From: Symbiodinium natans
Taxonomy: Eukaryota > Sar > Dinophyceae > Suessiales > Symbiodiniaceae
Direction: 5' to 3'
Length of the DNA: 62,500 nucleotides
Assembly: GCA_905221605.1 (NCBI GenBank)
Contig: CAJNDS010000270.1
Location: 50,001-112,500, forward strand
Made by a program: the position numbers and the translations under genes. A model generated the notes under the pieces. It was not told the DNA's origin. It ran no database searches and saw nothing but the letters and a program-made list of their open reading frames with translations. The number at the start of each line of letters is the position of its first letter. Within the stretch, counting starts at the first letter, position 1. This document shows positions 44,867-56,800 of this stretch, piece by piece.

Positions 44867-45223
44867 TTAAAGACTTACAGGGTCTGGAAACTCCAGGACC
44901 GCACGAAAGATCTGTATTCTCAGGCGTGTAAGCCCTGTGTTTTCGGGGGGTTGGGGTAGTTCATGAAGCACAAGGTGAGAGAGCAACTCCCCTGCCCCAA
45001 AAAACGATCTGGCCTGCGGGAACACAAGGTTGAGAATGCCTAAAGCAAGGAATTCATCAAGTGCCAATGCCAACAGCTTGAATTGGCTTAGCACTATCTG
45101 CGGGGCGCGCCTAGAAGGGAAGATGACATGAAGCTGCCCGTCGTTGACAATGTGGACGCCATAAACATCACAGACATGTGCTTCTGGATCGTCGTGACGA
45201 CAGGAGCTGCCAGGGCCGAGCAT
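44867..45223 (-). CDS. Ambiguous coding region
   Basis: A 118-codon minus frame (HVCDVYGVHIVNDGQLHVIF, then a hydrophobic helix) overlaps a plus-strand frame (45128-45310) and a third minus frame, all open. A TTCCCGCAG acceptor at about 45018 supports minus-strand splicing. No family. Confidence 0.27.
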   Translation of the reverse strand: MLGPGSSCRHDDPEAHVCDVYGVHIVNDGQLHVIFPSRRAPQIVLSQFKLLALALDEFLALGILNLVFPQARSFFGAGELLSHLVLHELPQPPENTGLTRLRIQIFRAVLEFPDPVSL

Positions 45224-45359
45224 TTTGTCGAAAGTGGTCTCAGCACACCCAAACCAACATCTGCCCTCGCCCCCCCCCCCCCTTCCCTCGCCGGGCCCCT
45301 GAGAAAGTGATGCGTCATCCAGGAACCTTCAACAGCGACATTCGGTGCATTGCCATTGT

Positions 45360-45620
45360 TGCAGCATGACGATGGCAACCAGCACAAGGCCTCGACATCT
45401 CTTCATCTCCTTGTCAAGCACCGTTGAGTTCCCGGTCATGCGGACCAAGCGCAAGCGTGGCGCAGCCTGCCAAGGAAGCGTGTTACAGTGTTGCCAGTGT
45501 TGCTTGCTGTTGGGATCTACGACTTTGTAGGCATTTACATACGAAGTGCCCCGCAAGTTGCGTACGCAGTCAGGCTCTGTGACGACTTCGGGCCATCGCT
45601 GCCAAGCAGCACCATAATCC
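45360..45620 (-). CDS. Two phase-consistent exons, unknown protein
   Basis: Exons 45620-45524 and 45466 to about 45360 join in phase across a 57-nt GT-AG intron. Segments: DYGAAWQRWPEVVTEPDC and LRLVRMTGNSTVLDKEMKRC followed by a short hydrophobic run. Codon bias is strong. No family recognised. Confidence 0.45.
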
Positions 45621-45850
45621 CTGTAAAGCGCATGCGCTACGCGAACCATGGTCGGTGGAAGTCTCGTTGTTCTTCGGGCATTCATCGGATGGGTTGAGAG
45701 GGATTGCGCCAGCATCATGGCCATGCAAAAAAAAAAACCGTCGGCAGTCGCAATCCAAAGTTCTTAGCGTTGTTCTGAGAATGAGATTTTCAGGGCAGGA
45801 ACATGTCGTACAACATTCACATGCCTCCTCATTGTGTATGACTACCAGCA

Positions 45851-46579
45851 CTATTGACGGCCAAAGACTGACGAATTGAGGATTCCAAAACGACAGCAGT
45901 TAATTACAAGGATCGTGATCGTGATGCGCCCGATCCCCGAGCCTGTCAGCACTTTCGACAGAGGAGGCAGGATCGTGCGACCCCGCCAACATGACGCTCG
46001 CGACGCGCGACACGCAGTGACTCGCATCGACCCAAAGCATTGGCAACGGACGTGGCTCGTGAATGCTTGCGAGCCCTGAGCCATCGATTTCAGGCCGGCG
46101 CAAACCCCAGACCCCCTAAAGGCCTCGGTGAAGGAGTCCTGCCAACCACGAAGCATCAATCCTCCCGCGGGAGTGATTTCCACCACGCTGGCACGACTTG
46201 CCAACTTGCAGCTACGAGTACAGCACTGCGTCATCGAGCTGTCGACATTTGAACTTCCGATGTTACGTTACACACAAGAATACAGGGCCAGTTGCAACGA
46301 AAGGCTGCTGGCAGGCTACTGGCTTTCTCTCATGCTTTCTGGACACAGGGTCCGCTATTCCATCCGGCCATATCCGGCCATATCCGGCCATATCCGGCCT
46401 GCCGCTCCGAAGGCGCTGGGCTCGGCCCCAAACCAGCGAAGCCCTGGCCCTGCGAAGACGAACTCGGATATCCTCGTGGCGAGTTCAACAGTTTCTAGTA
46501 GATGTCGGACTCCGACAGTCGGAGCTGGCGGCTGGCGCCGAAAGATGTCATTCGAAAACTGAGGGACACTCCCCTCCAC
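45851..46579 (-). CDS. Candidate exons, unknown
   Basis: Minus frames 46579 to about 46400 (VRHLLETVELATRISEFVF) and 46234-45851 (VVEITPAGGLMLRGWQDSF) look coding. No motif or verified junction. Confidence 0.28.
46364..46399 (+). repeat. 10-bp tandem repeat CCATATCCGG
   Basis: Three to four perfect copies. Confidence 0.9.
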
Positions 46580-46647
46580 CCTGTGCAGGACCTTCTCGAA
46601 CTCTTCAGCGACGGCAGTGTCACGGCAGCCGCTGCTGTCCTATCACT

Positions 46648-46851
46648 TTAAAGAGCCCGTTGGGAAAGTTTCTGCACGCAGTCTCGACTGGAGAGATGGC
46701 CCGGGCCGCGTGGCTCCAACTTCCAGATAGTTACCGTTCGCATGAGTGACAAAGCCTGCGATACAAGTGGGACATGATGGTCAGCTTGCAGGCAAGCTTC
46801 ATCGAGTCCAGCACAAGCCATGCGGCCTCGTTGCCTCCTGTGCTCGCCCAA
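46648..46851 (-). CDS. Weak candidate exon
   Basis: Minus frame with GLDEACLQADHHVPLVSQAL. No family. Confidence 0.22.
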   Translation of the reverse strand: MGEHRRQRGRMACAGLDEACLQADHHVPLVSQALSLMRTVTIWKLEPRGPGHLSSRDCVQKLSQRAL

Positions 46852-47106
46852 GAACGCTGGTGTTCTCAGCTGTCTTGGGATCTAAGAGCCCTTGGCCCTA
46901 GGCATCGCCGTGAACCATTGTCAAACCATCATCAAACCCGCGCCCTGCCTGCCATCAGCTCCTCAAGCGCATCAAGTGGGCTGCGCTGCAGGAAGTTGCC
47001 TGCTGCCAAGCCGCAAACCTGGCCGGAAACATGTGTCCGTTCCTATGTCATGGTCCCCATCTGCTGTTTCGGGGAGTGCTGGAAGATAACAACTGTTAAT
47101 CCTCCG

Positions 47107-47445
47107 TCAAGCAACAACCGGCACGTCTTTCCGCTTGAGATCGGCCAGAAACGTTTCGGCCGCCTCGGATGAGTCGCTCAGTATGTGGCAACAACTCGCG
47201 TTCTCGAAGCTCCAGTCGGAGGCAACGTGGAATGATGCGTGCACAGCGTGGCTCGCAATGCCTGCGGCCGACGGCCTACGAAGTCGAGAAGCTTTGCAAG
47301 GGTGCCTCAGCAGCAGCTGCTGGTACCTGGGACCATGTGCGCTGGATGCGAACTCACGCCAAAACGCGAAAACTCTGAGGCCTGGGAACAGAGGCCCTTG
47401 CCAGGTCCTGCTTTCCCCGAAGCCAGCTGCGAGGGCCAGAACCTC
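47107..47445 (-). CDS. Candidate exon, unknown protein
   Basis: Long minus frame with strong G/C third positions, containing LRVFAFWREFASSAHG, YQQLLLRHPCKASRL and SSEAAETFLADLKRKDVPVV before a TGA. No family recognised. Confidence 0.42.
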   Translation of the reverse strand, partial: EVLALAAGFGESRTWQGPLFPGLRVFAFWREFASSAHGPRYQQLLLRHPCKASRLRRPSAAGIASHAVHASFHVASDWSFENASCCHILSDSSEAAETFLADLKRKDVPVVA

Positions 47446-47503
47446 AAGGCCATGCTGAGAAACCGTTAATCGTGAGAAATTCTCGGTACAGGCCATCGCC
47501 ATA

Positions 47504-48524
47504 TCAAATTACCGTTGTACAAGATGCCTCCACACTGGGCTCGTGCAAGAGGTACGCCACAGCCAGCGCCGTCTTTGGAGGGATTGCTGCGAAGCGGAAG
47601 AAGAACCTGCGGCACAAAACAGCCCCTGCCATGTTGCCTGAGCACATCCTGAGCACGTTTGCTGCACAGCCCGGCCCGGCTAGATCCACGGAGACAATGG
47701 TTCGCAACTTCTCCTCCAGAACTGTGGCTCTATGTAAGGTGCTGCTGCTGATGGTCTGGTGTCTCTCACTTCCTGGCATCCAATCACCGCGCAGCAGGCC
47801 AGCAGCAGGGCACGAAAGCAAGAACACGTCATCGCGCATTTATGTCATTTCAATTGTGGCCATACAAACTCGACGTCGCTGTGTCACTACGCTTTCCCGG
47901 CATCTCTCGCCACACTCTGAATCAAGACCTCTTCGACTACAAATGCATCTGCGAGCATACGTAGACTTACGCCGGGGTGATGTCGGTATCTGGTACACCG
48001 GGTGAATGATGGCCTCTTTGATCGAAAATATTCCTTGGGACTACACCACCACGCATGCGGGCACGCGAATGGCTGGAGCCAAGCAAATCCAAAACCTCGC
48101 CATGCATGCGACGACCAGAGCTTCGCTAACGCAGGAGGCAGCAGGTCATTGACGGTCATTGTCGAGGGATCGCACTTCCCGAGGTGCGGACGGGTCTCGG
48201 TACGTCCTCCAAGCAAGGTTTGTGTTCTGCACTGTCATGAGCTTGACTTGCGGGCTTCAGCTCCTGAGCGTGCAGAGTGCGGACCAGCGTCGGCCTTAGC
48301 GCATAGATGGCATAGCAAACACCTGACGCTAGGCCTTTTGTGGACACTTTGACACGCTGAAGAGGCAACCATTTGAAGAGCGTTTGTTCAAAGATGCTTC
48401 CATAGGTTCTACGATTTGGCTGGCAGGTAAGTATGGATGGCGCTAACCCTTTGCCCGTGAGCACAGCAGACCGGTCGCACTCGGCATGGTCGGAGCTGGA
48501 AAATTCCCTAGCTGCTAGATTCAA
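47504..48524 (-). CDS. Series of weak candidate exons
   Basis: Minus frames 47839-47504, 48216-47887 and 48524-48156 are open and partly protein-like (for example YGSIFEQTLFKWLPL). Frames overlap at 48156-48216, so at most one is real there. Confidence 0.25.
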
Positions 48525-48529
48525 TCATG

Positions 48530-49150
48530 GCTTCCAGGGTTAAACAACTAGAAATCTCGGCACTGCGTCGCAATGCTTCGGTATTTGAATGGCCGGTGTG
48601 CATTGGATTATCCCGTACTTGTGACGGCAAGACTCGGAATCGAATCTTGAGACCCCCCAACCTCTTTGGGCTCACTGATCAGGGAGGTCAGATTCAATAG
48701 ACATGGCGAGCCTCACCTGACATGGCAGGTGATGCATCGCTTAACACGAGGCTTTAGGATGGAGGGCTTGCGCTCAGGTCGTTAGCACGGCATGTCGGCT
48801 GGCTTCCAGAAAGTTGTGAAGGAAATTGTGCTGATCTCAAATTATCAGTTAGCCGTCACTCTGGCTTGGCCAAGCGGCAGTCACTGATGCACCTTACTGC
48901 AGGCAGCCATGCACAGCAAAGTGTGACTAGAAAAGCATGCATCGAAAAGTTGCAGTACAACTCCGATCGTGAACCACAGACCTGTTCAACAAGAATGCTG
49001 CAACAAGGAGTCCGAGTGACCTTACCCTGTTCAGGACTCATGTGCTTTTGGCTGTGTCTCTTTGTTCTAAAAGAGCGGCCTTATTGGCAAGCCTTTGCCT
49101 AATGCGAAGCACCTACAGAAAACCCAGCTTGCCGAGGCACATGTCCATGA
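48530..49150. other. Nothing recognised
   Basis: No repeat, RNA or convincing exon seen. Confidence 0.3.
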
Positions 49151-49155
49151 ACCTG

Positions 49156-49584
49156 TCAGTTTCGACACTCCTGCCACACCTTTCCTCCACAGTGCTGTGG
49201 ATGAGCTGCTGGGCATGTGTCTTCCTCGAGAGGCACCGACCAATTTTGAATGATTGCGATTAGTGCTGGCAAGGGCAAGTAAGGGCAAGTAAGGGCAAGT
49301 AGACGCGCACCATTTGCATCCAAATCATGCAATTGCGCTGCCCTCAGTGCGCCACCACCATGTCGAATCACTGCCAACTCCAATATCCGACAAGTGCTCG
49401 ATGCAAAGCCAAGGGTCGCCACATCATAGACGAGCTCACCGGCCTGCAGCCAAGCATCGCTCTCCGCCTGAGCCTGGAACAGACGGAACGGAACAGTCTC
49501 ACTCGGTGTCCCAAACATGGTGGGCTTTAGAGACATGTATTTTAGGCTGGAAGATCGACCGAAGAATGCAGTGTCTATACCCAC
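49156..49584 (-). CDS. Candidate long exon, unknown protein
   Basis: 142-codon minus frame with LVYDVATLGFASSTCRILEL. It crosses the 10-bp minisatellite at 49263-49300, which would read LALTCPYLPLP; the real exon probably ends before it. No family. Confidence 0.3.
   Translation of the reverse strand: MGIDTAFFGRSSSLKYMSLKPTMFGTPSETVPFRLFQAQAESDAWLQAGELVYDVATLGFASSTCRILELAVIRHGGGALRAAQLHDLDANGARLLALTCPYLPLPALIAIIQNWSVPLEEDTCPAAHPQHCGGKVWQECRN
49263..49300 (+). repeat. Short tandem repeat GGCAAGTAAG
   Basis: Three units. Confidence 0.9.
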
Positions 49585-49599
49585 AACCCACCAACCGCA

Positions 49600-50460
49600 A
49601 CGCCTATTTTGGGCTGGTGACTGGGCAGGACCTCAACATACCTCAACACTTCGGGCACTGCCAGCTTCTGCCAGGACCTTCGAGACTCCACAGCGGCGGT
49701 TCTTCCAGTGCTGCTTGCCCAGGACGCAGAGAAGCTGACATCAAGTCAAGTTCTTGACTCAACTACACCTCACAAGCAAAGCATTGGATCACTTTGCCAA
49801 GGTCCATCATGGTCCTCCTGCCTGCAGCAGGCGCTGGTCCCGGAGGTAGCGGAGCTTGGCCGAGCCATGGGGCGCCCCTGACAGCCAGGCCTTCGGCGGG
49901 AAATCAACGAAGGCCCACGTGCCGGGAAAATCAGACACATGATGATCCCACGTCAACTTACGTAAGCGCCTCGATCTGCCAGACTCTGCTCAACGGAAGC
50001 GGCAAAAGACCGTGCTGTGCTAAACTGAACAGGAACAATCCTAAACAGTACCGGAAGGAAACAGGACGCAGCGATCTACGGGCGTCTTGCGCCCTGGCCC
50101 ATGCAAGTGTACCGGGCCTCTACGGCCATGCTTCATGTTTAAGGGTTCGGGTTTCGGCAATTGCGTGACGACTCAACGGCCGAGCGTTTGCAGCTTCCCT
50201 CCCTGGCCTTGAGCACTCTCCAGAACAGCCGAAGCACTGCCTCTGCACGCAGAAATGCTCTATGCCAGACTCTATACTCTATGCATCTTCAGAATCAAAA
50301 ATCCAAAACTCGAGCCGAGCTTCCGAGAACCTGGAGTGAGCGCGCACCAGGTCCCGGGTCACCATTTGCTGCAAGACCCGGCTGTCTCCTTCGGCAAATC
50401 GACAGCCTGGTGAGGATCCGAGGCTTGGATAAGAGAGATGAGAGAGAAGGTGCCTTTCTC
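49600..50460. other. Unassigned
   Basis: Short frames on both strands, none convincing. Confidence 0.3.
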
Positions 50461-50461
50461 T

Positions 50462-50749
50462 TTAAGTGTTCATACCACATACATCCACGCTGACAGTCGG
50501 CATGAGTACGGCCAGGTGGCACAGCAGAATGTCGCTGGACCCAAACGGCGAGGTGGCCATCAGGCCAAAGGAGCCGACCTGCGCCGTCGGCCGAGACCAC
50601 ACGCAGAAAAGATCCGCCCAAAAGAACACAGGTAAAGTCAAAAAGGAAGCCATATATGAACCCAACATGAACCATATGAAGCCATGCTCTCTTGGTCCTT
50701 GGCCTGTGCCTTTGACATTGAAACTGTTTTGCTTGGGATGCCGGGCCAC
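50462..50749 (-). CDS. Weak candidate membrane exon
   Basis: Minus frame with hydrophobic stretches WFMLGSYMASFLTLPVFFW and ILLCHLAVLMPTV. Possibly a membrane protein; no family. Confidence 0.28.
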   Translation of the reverse strand: MARHPKQNSFNVKGTGQGPREHGFIWFMLGSYMASFLTLPVFFWADLFCVWSRPTAQVGSFGLMATSPFGSSDILLCHLAVLMPTVSVDVCGMNT

Positions 50750-51230
50750 ATCCCGACGCAGCAGCGCCAGGGACTTGATTGCAAAGTCGACCGCCTCAAC
50801 CTGGAGGGGGCCACCAGCTCACCAGTGCCAGAGGGTGGGAGTGGTGTGAAGTCTTCCTTGGGTGGCCTTTGCTGCGGCGATCTGCGTTACCAATGAGCGC
50901 GAGAGCTCCGAGTTGGACTCAATGGCCTACACTCGGACAGAGACAGCATCTGATTCTGAGATTTCATGACATTTCTATGCTCCATGCCCACCTTCGCAAA
51001 GTCACTTTGCACGAGCAGCAGGAAAGCCTCGTACATGGCCCACCAGCTCACAGCTCATGACAGCATTAGTCCACTCTCATCCCCTGCCGTTTCACGGTTC
51101 CAGTTTTTACTCCGCGCCATATTCTCTTTAAGCTGTTTGTCCTCACTCCTTCCGCGCTCTTTGGGTTTCGGGGCGGGAAGGATACGGCCTCGAGACGCTC
51201 TTTCAAAGCAGCTGCAAATGCAGGCAATGC

Positions 51231-51647
51231 TCACAACTTGAGAATGCCCCTCAGAAATCCCCGCATCTGGTCGGTTTCTCCCAGCCAGCCCTCCGCAAGC
51301 CCATAGCTGAGTGCCTTGTGGACTGCGAGGCCCACCTTGCCAAAAAGAGCAACAAGAGCAAAATCACAAGACACAATCACAACCATGGCAACGACAACGA
51401 CGACAGCAGTGACACAAGCGGCAGCAAGGATCAGAACCACCACCACCACCACCACCACCACCACCACAAAGAACAGCAAGAGGCGGCAGCGAGTACAGAC
51501 TGCGCTTGTTCGCTGCTGGACAGAAGGATTCACACTAAATAAATCCACTGATTCTGGTTGCCTAGCTATTTGCGAGGCTACAGACAGCAGCACGGCCTCC
51601 ACACTCTCCAAGCCTTTCGCCATGTAGGGTAAGTCTGCCAAGGGCAT
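51231..51647 (-). CDS. Candidate exon(s); microsatellite reads as a poly-Val helix
   Basis: 138-codon minus frame. N-terminal part: GLESVEAVLLSVASQIARQ; C-terminal part: FGKVGLAVHKALSYGLAEGW. Between them the (CCA)n tract reads as about eleven Val, giving an apparent membrane helix; on the plus strand the same tract reads as poly-His or poly-Thr. The tract may be intronic. Confidence 0.33.
   Translation of the reverse strand: MPLADLPYMAKGLESVEAVLLSVASQIARQPESVDLFSVNPSVQQRTSAVCTRCRLLLFFVVVVVVVVVVVLILAAACVTAVVVVVAMVVIVSCDFALVALFGKVGLAVHKALSYGLAEGWLGETDQMRGFLRGILKL
51437..51474 (+). repeat. (CCA)n microsatellite
   Basis: About twelve CCA units. Confidence 0.95.
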
Positions 51648-51712
51648 CTTTCGCTCCTAGTGATGTTGCGATGTTCTGCGCAATCACTTGATTTGTCCCA
51701 CCTTCCGTTTCA

Positions 51713-52090
51713 GTCCTTGTCCACCCACACCAGGCGACCCTCCGCATAGTTCTTCGTCACTCCCAGGACACCCTCTAAGTAGGTGATCGCCTTGGATCTT
51801 CGACAACTTTCAGCATCAAAATCTTGATTGGCTGGCTTCAAACGCTGAACCCCAAACCATGCCTTTCGTCGATGGCATTCAATTTGTTCAGAGCATACTT
51901 CATGATTCATGATTTGGCATTCCATTCGACATTCTCGTGACAGGCTGATGGAGTTGAAGGCTAGCCAGCAGTCGTTCATCGGAATACCTCCTGAACAAGT
52001 GCGAGCCAGGCATCTGAGTCAGAAATGCACATGCGCCCAGACAGCAAGCGCTGGGCAATCTGAATGAAAGTCGGAGGCCGACTGCCTGTC
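51713..52090 (-). CDS. Weak candidate exons
   Basis: Minus frames 52090-51979 (FIQIAQRLLSGRMCISDSD) and about 51880-51713 (DAESCRRSKAITYLEGVLG) look coding. No family. Confidence 0.28.
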
Positions 52091-52608
52091 ATGTGGATGC
52101 TTTGTGGATGCTTGCACGCAATACAAGACGTGAGCACAGAGCTGCTGCACGGACTAGAGTTTAGAGCCCTCAAGGCTGGCCTGCGAAAACATACTCCGCC
52201 TCCCAGCTTTGTCCACTCCAGCGTGACTGTACATTGCAGAGCTTTGACAGCAGGGCCGTCGCAGGAAGCTGCACATGATTAAAAGACCTCAGAACAGGGG
52301 CTGGGTGGGATGCTGACGAAAGCTGCATCTGATGGGGGATGTCGCCAGATCATGGGAAGGCCGCAACGCCTGGGCCTCGACTGAGCGCAAGACACTCGAG
52401 CATTGTCAAGCGCATTGAAGGTCGTCTTCTCTCCCATGCATTCTCGCGAGATTCCTGCGGACCGCATGTCCTTCGGAGGGCACTCGCTGCAAACTCTGAT
52501 TGTCTTGCGTTGCGACTTTGCAGACTTGTAGGTGTAGGTTGAGATTGATCAGATCTGCCGAGGCGCTACGAGGAAGACGTGGGCACCCAGAGACCTGGAA
52601 GCCGCGGT

Positions 52609-52875
52609 TCACTCACCCTTCACCAAATGAAACGAGGTCATGCAAGGCAAGACAAAGAATGTGACCACTGTGACCACTGCAGCTCCGGGCCTCTGGTCAG
52701 TGACGAGTTGAGCAACTACAAGCCCATAGTCGGCGGCCAATCCCTGCGAGATCCTCGGGCACAAGAAGGATGCTTCAACGCCCCTGGGCACCAAGAGCAG
52801 CAATGGGCTTGCAAAGTTCAGGTCCAGATATTTAGCGGCGACTTTCGCCGTAACCTGGACCTGAGAAAATAATAC
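52609..52875 (-). CDS. Candidate exon, unknown
   Basis: After a CTCAG acceptor the minus frame reads VQVTAKVAAKYLDLNFASPL and later a hydrophobic AAVVTVVTFFVLPC. No family. Confidence 0.3.
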   Translation of the reverse strand, partial: VLFSQVQVTAKVAAKYLDLNFASPLLLLVPRGVEASFLCPRISQGLAADYGLVVAQLVTDQRPGAAVVTVVTFFVLPCMTSFHLVKGE

Positions 52876-53460
52876 AAAGCAAAACAGCAATGCAGTCCAA
52901 TCAGGGCCTAGTTAGCTCACACCCTGAGGTGATGAGAGAGTAACCATATACAGAGCCCAAAAAAACAAGAGAAGCACAGCATCAGGTCTCCCAAAGAAGG
53001 AACTACAATTAAGGGTCTAGGTCCTCTAGGTTGGGCTTCAGTGTCTACGGGCCCTTAAGAAGCTTTGGGGGTCTGGGCTTGGGTCACCACGACTTTGGGT
53101 TTGCGGTGTAGGCTTAGGGTTGAGGCCGTGGTGAAACAGACGCTGCGCTGTATGCCGACAAATCAAGAGAGCAACCCGACTCCTGATTGTTCAACGAAAA
53201 AGAGCAACAGCATCCTGAAAACTGAGCGATTTGACGGTCACCGTATGCATCTGGATTCTCCGCGGTGCCTGACTTCCGATGACTGCGCAGAGAATTTTGC
53301 AGAGAATCCCTGCAAAAATGCTAGGTGAAGGACTGAACAAGTTTGCAGGCGCGGATTCTTAGATGGCGGGTTGTTGCGGTGTACCCGAGGAGCCCTAGGA
53401 ATGCGGCTGGGTGGAATGGAGCGTGATGCCCTTACTTGCCTTACTTGTGACCAGAGATTC

Positions 53461-53853
53461 CTAATGATGCCACACTGAGACCAGGTCCAGGTCTTCTCCG
53501 CCGAGGGGGTGGGGGTGTGCAACTCGAAGCCTCCTCCAAGGAGAAGAAGTTCGTACGTTCACATCATCTCGACACACTCTGACACACTTCACCACTCTAA
53601 TGCCCAGCACCGCTTTTTGGGAAGAACGTAGACCAAGTGCGGTTAGGCAGATCCACAGGCTGAGGACAGATTGCTCAGATAGGTTGTCCTGGCCTCGTCC
53701 CTCATCGTCAAGCCAAACCCACTTGGCCACCGTCTCCACAACCAAACCGCTGAGGACACCTCCAGATGAACTGGAAGAAGTTGCCCAGAGCGGCTTAAGC
53801 CGGCTTAAAGCGTTTCTTTGCCATTCTTTGCCTGCACCAGTCTCTGTGAGCAT
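53461..53853 (-). CDS. Candidate exon, unknown
   Basis: 130-codon minus frame with GLVVETVAKWVWLDDEGR. A 194-codon plus frame (53600-54184) overlaps it; neither has a motif. The minus strand is preferred only because neighbours are on it. Confidence 0.27.
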   Translation of the reverse strand: MLTETGAGKEWQRNALSRLKPLWATSSSSSGGVLSGLVVETVAKWVWLDDEGRGQDNLSEQSVLSLWICLTALGLRSSQKAVLGIRVVKCVRVCRDDVNVRTSSPWRRLRVAHPHPLGGEDLDLVSVWHH

Positions 53854-53859
53854 GAAACA

Positions 53860-56800
53860 GCCCAGCAGTCCAGCACTTTGGGCATCCTGCAGCCAACCTC
53901 AGAACTTCGATGAAAGAAATTGCCGGAAGCACTCGAAATCCTTCTACATCTACAGTTTCATTTTACGCATACGCGTGCAGCCTGGGCACATCTCTGCTCA
54001 TCACTCCCCAGGGCAAGGATTGTTCCGCAAAACAAGTTGTAGTGCACCTCTGTCTCTGTCACGGGGCTTCTGTGTTCACATGTCGTCGCATGTCAGTCTG
54101 AAAGGGAGCCTGGGAGTCGAAATTTCGACATGCTGCCGGGATGCTGTCATGCGGATGCCCAAGCAGCATGAGAGGCACTCCTGAAACAACTGAATCTCGA
54201 GTACTTTCTCTCACTCTCTCTGGAGAGGCACTCGGTGGCACGCTGGTAGCACGGTTGTCCTGTCGCGCCATAACACGGTGACTGGCGAAGAAATCCAGCA
54301 TGCCCTCTCCTTAAGAAGGACAAGGTCGCAGAATGGGAGAAGTGGACTAGAAACCTACCCGACCCGCAGTCTTGAGGATACACCGTACATATCTGTACAT
54401 TACACACATTACTTCACAAGCCAAATTCAGAAGACACACATTACTTCACAAGCCAAATTCGGAAGACACAAAGAAACACCAAGACTCATAATGACACAAA
54501 AGCGCAGTAGACGCACGAAGCGCTCTGAACCATCTGAGCCGCGGGCGGGTAGTAATGCTGTCCAGGCTCAGATACCCACCTGCAGCAATGAAGCATGCAA
54601 CGATATGCAACCACACCAGGTGTAGAAATGGCATACACGCTGAACACGGTTACAGAAGGTCACGAACTACTCTTGGCCTCTGAGAAGTGTTCGCAACTGC
54701 TCGGCGTGTTCAGCCCATGGAGCATTCTCCTGAGAAAGTCTAGGGGCATCTATGGCCAGGTAAGCACTGAAATGCAACAAGCCCACCGTCCCAAGTGACA
54801 CAAAGCTGGGGCATGCTAAGAGTCATCAACCTGGGGGTGATCCAGCAGCGACTGGAACCTCTTGAGCAAGCAATCCTCACGGCCTCAGTTCTCCCAGCTC
54901 TGAGATGCTGAGCGAAAGCATAGAAGAACATTGCGTCAAGTCAGGGCTGTTTCCAGTTCGGCCAGGTGGCGGCGAAGATCCTTGCTCCTGGATCCGGTCG
55001 CACTTCCCACAATCTAAACACAAAGCAACAAATTATTGCCAATTCGCGGTGGGGTTGTTAGTCTTAGTCATTTTTCAAGTGACCCGGTCCCTGGCCCCTT
55101 GGTCCCTGGGCCACCCGCCGCCAAAGATCCCTGAATTTGGACTGCCCACACCCCAACAGAGGAAGTCAGAGCGCCCCGCCGAGCATCCCGAACAGAGTCC
55201 CTCGCCAAAGAGTCCGTGGTTCCCATGAATTCATCCCTGGAGCGCCAACCCGAGTAAGCATTTCCAATCTCAGAAATCCCGGCAAAGAGTCCGCTCCCAG
55301 AGGATGACCACTCTGGGGTCTCCAAACAACCCAGTGAGCGATGATACAACGGTACAGTCTGAAGAAGTGCACGGGAGAGAGAAGTGGGATCGCAACGGCG
55401 CCGTCACGTGTCTGAAGACGCAGCTCAACCAACCAGGCCCTCCTCGCTCTCCCAACCCCAAACAAATGTTGCCACATATTGCCACGCTGTTTGGGAACTG
55501 CTGGGTGCACCCCCTCTACTCGAAGCCAAGGCTTTTGCCAGCTGACGTTCCCACGACTCTCAACCCATCATCAACAGAGTGCCCGCTGACAAGCTGAGCT
55601 GCTGTAGTCTGCTGTAAGCCTCCGTGCCAGGGTCCTTTGATGCGCAACTGTGCCAAAGAGTACAGAAGTCATCAGATGTCACAAGCTACAAGCGAGCTAT
55701 GGCCAATGGCCCGTGGCCCGTGGCCATCTCGGCGCCCAGCACGGAGAGAGGGCAGCTCACCCTTCCGCTGCAGCACCCTGGACCATGGCCAGTGGATGGT
55801 ATCCCAGGTCAACAGCGCCTCCGTTTCGCGGAAACGGCGCAGAGTCCAAGCCACGTCCAAGCAACAAGCAGCAGGCCTGTGTAGAAGCCACAATGGCGAA
55901 AGCCTTGCATGTTGAGTCGACTGGCTCAGCACAGTTTAGCTGCGGAGTGCCAGGTCGTTCGCATGCGACAGCTCTATCTGCAGCTACTCAGACGGGATGA
56001 CTGCAACTATACATGCTAAAATTGGACTGACATTTTTACAGTCCCGCCCAGCATCGGTCACAAAAGTGCTGAAGGCCAACGTGGCAGTTGCCCACGGGGG
56101 GAGCAGTGCCTGACGTGCGCTGGGGGGTTTGACTTCATCATGCCCACTTCAGCTGTGGAACCGAAAGCGACGAGCAGTGATCAGTGAAGAGTGATGCCGC
56201 CACGTGACAAGTACGGCAGACACTGTCGCCTCAGGTGCACACATGGAAGGCCGAAGTACAAGGCCCGAGCATTGCAGGTCTTGCAGCCTTCAGACTGCTG
56301 CCCTGTAGGGAAGGGGTGCAGAATTGCCTGCCAACTGGCGCCATGACTGCGCCGCCGTGACTTGTGACAAGACAAGCTTGTCTTCATGATGTAGATTGCG
56401 ATTGGGAAGTTCTACTGCGGTTCCTTTCTTCACCTGGAAAATAATTGGTTGGTGGCTTGGGGCCCAACTGTGTCATTGTTATGACATCCGCCACGTGGTC
56501 GCATCTCTTGGCGTGGCCTCAGCATCCGCAGCCTACTGGCGCTGCAGCTGTTGGGTGGCTCCCCTTCTGCTTGGCCTGGGAGGTCGATTGGCAGTTTGCC
56601 AGTAAGGCAAATCATTGGTGCCAGGCTATTCTTGAACCATATGCTCCTGCCACCACGCCTTCACCATGCATCCCTTCAACCAGCTCGTGTGATTGTTCGT
56701 TACTGCGCAGGCGAATTTACAATCACGTTCAGTTTGTACAGTGGCTGTGATGCTGCATTTGCCACGTGTTTCATACCCAGAACGGAACAGTTGGCTCGGT

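Noticed and set aside
45128-45310. Plus frame slightly reminiscent of ribosome-silencing factor (Iojap)
   Set aside because: The resemblance is a few hydrophobic positions only; neighbours are minus-strand and a minus frame with a splice acceptor overlaps.
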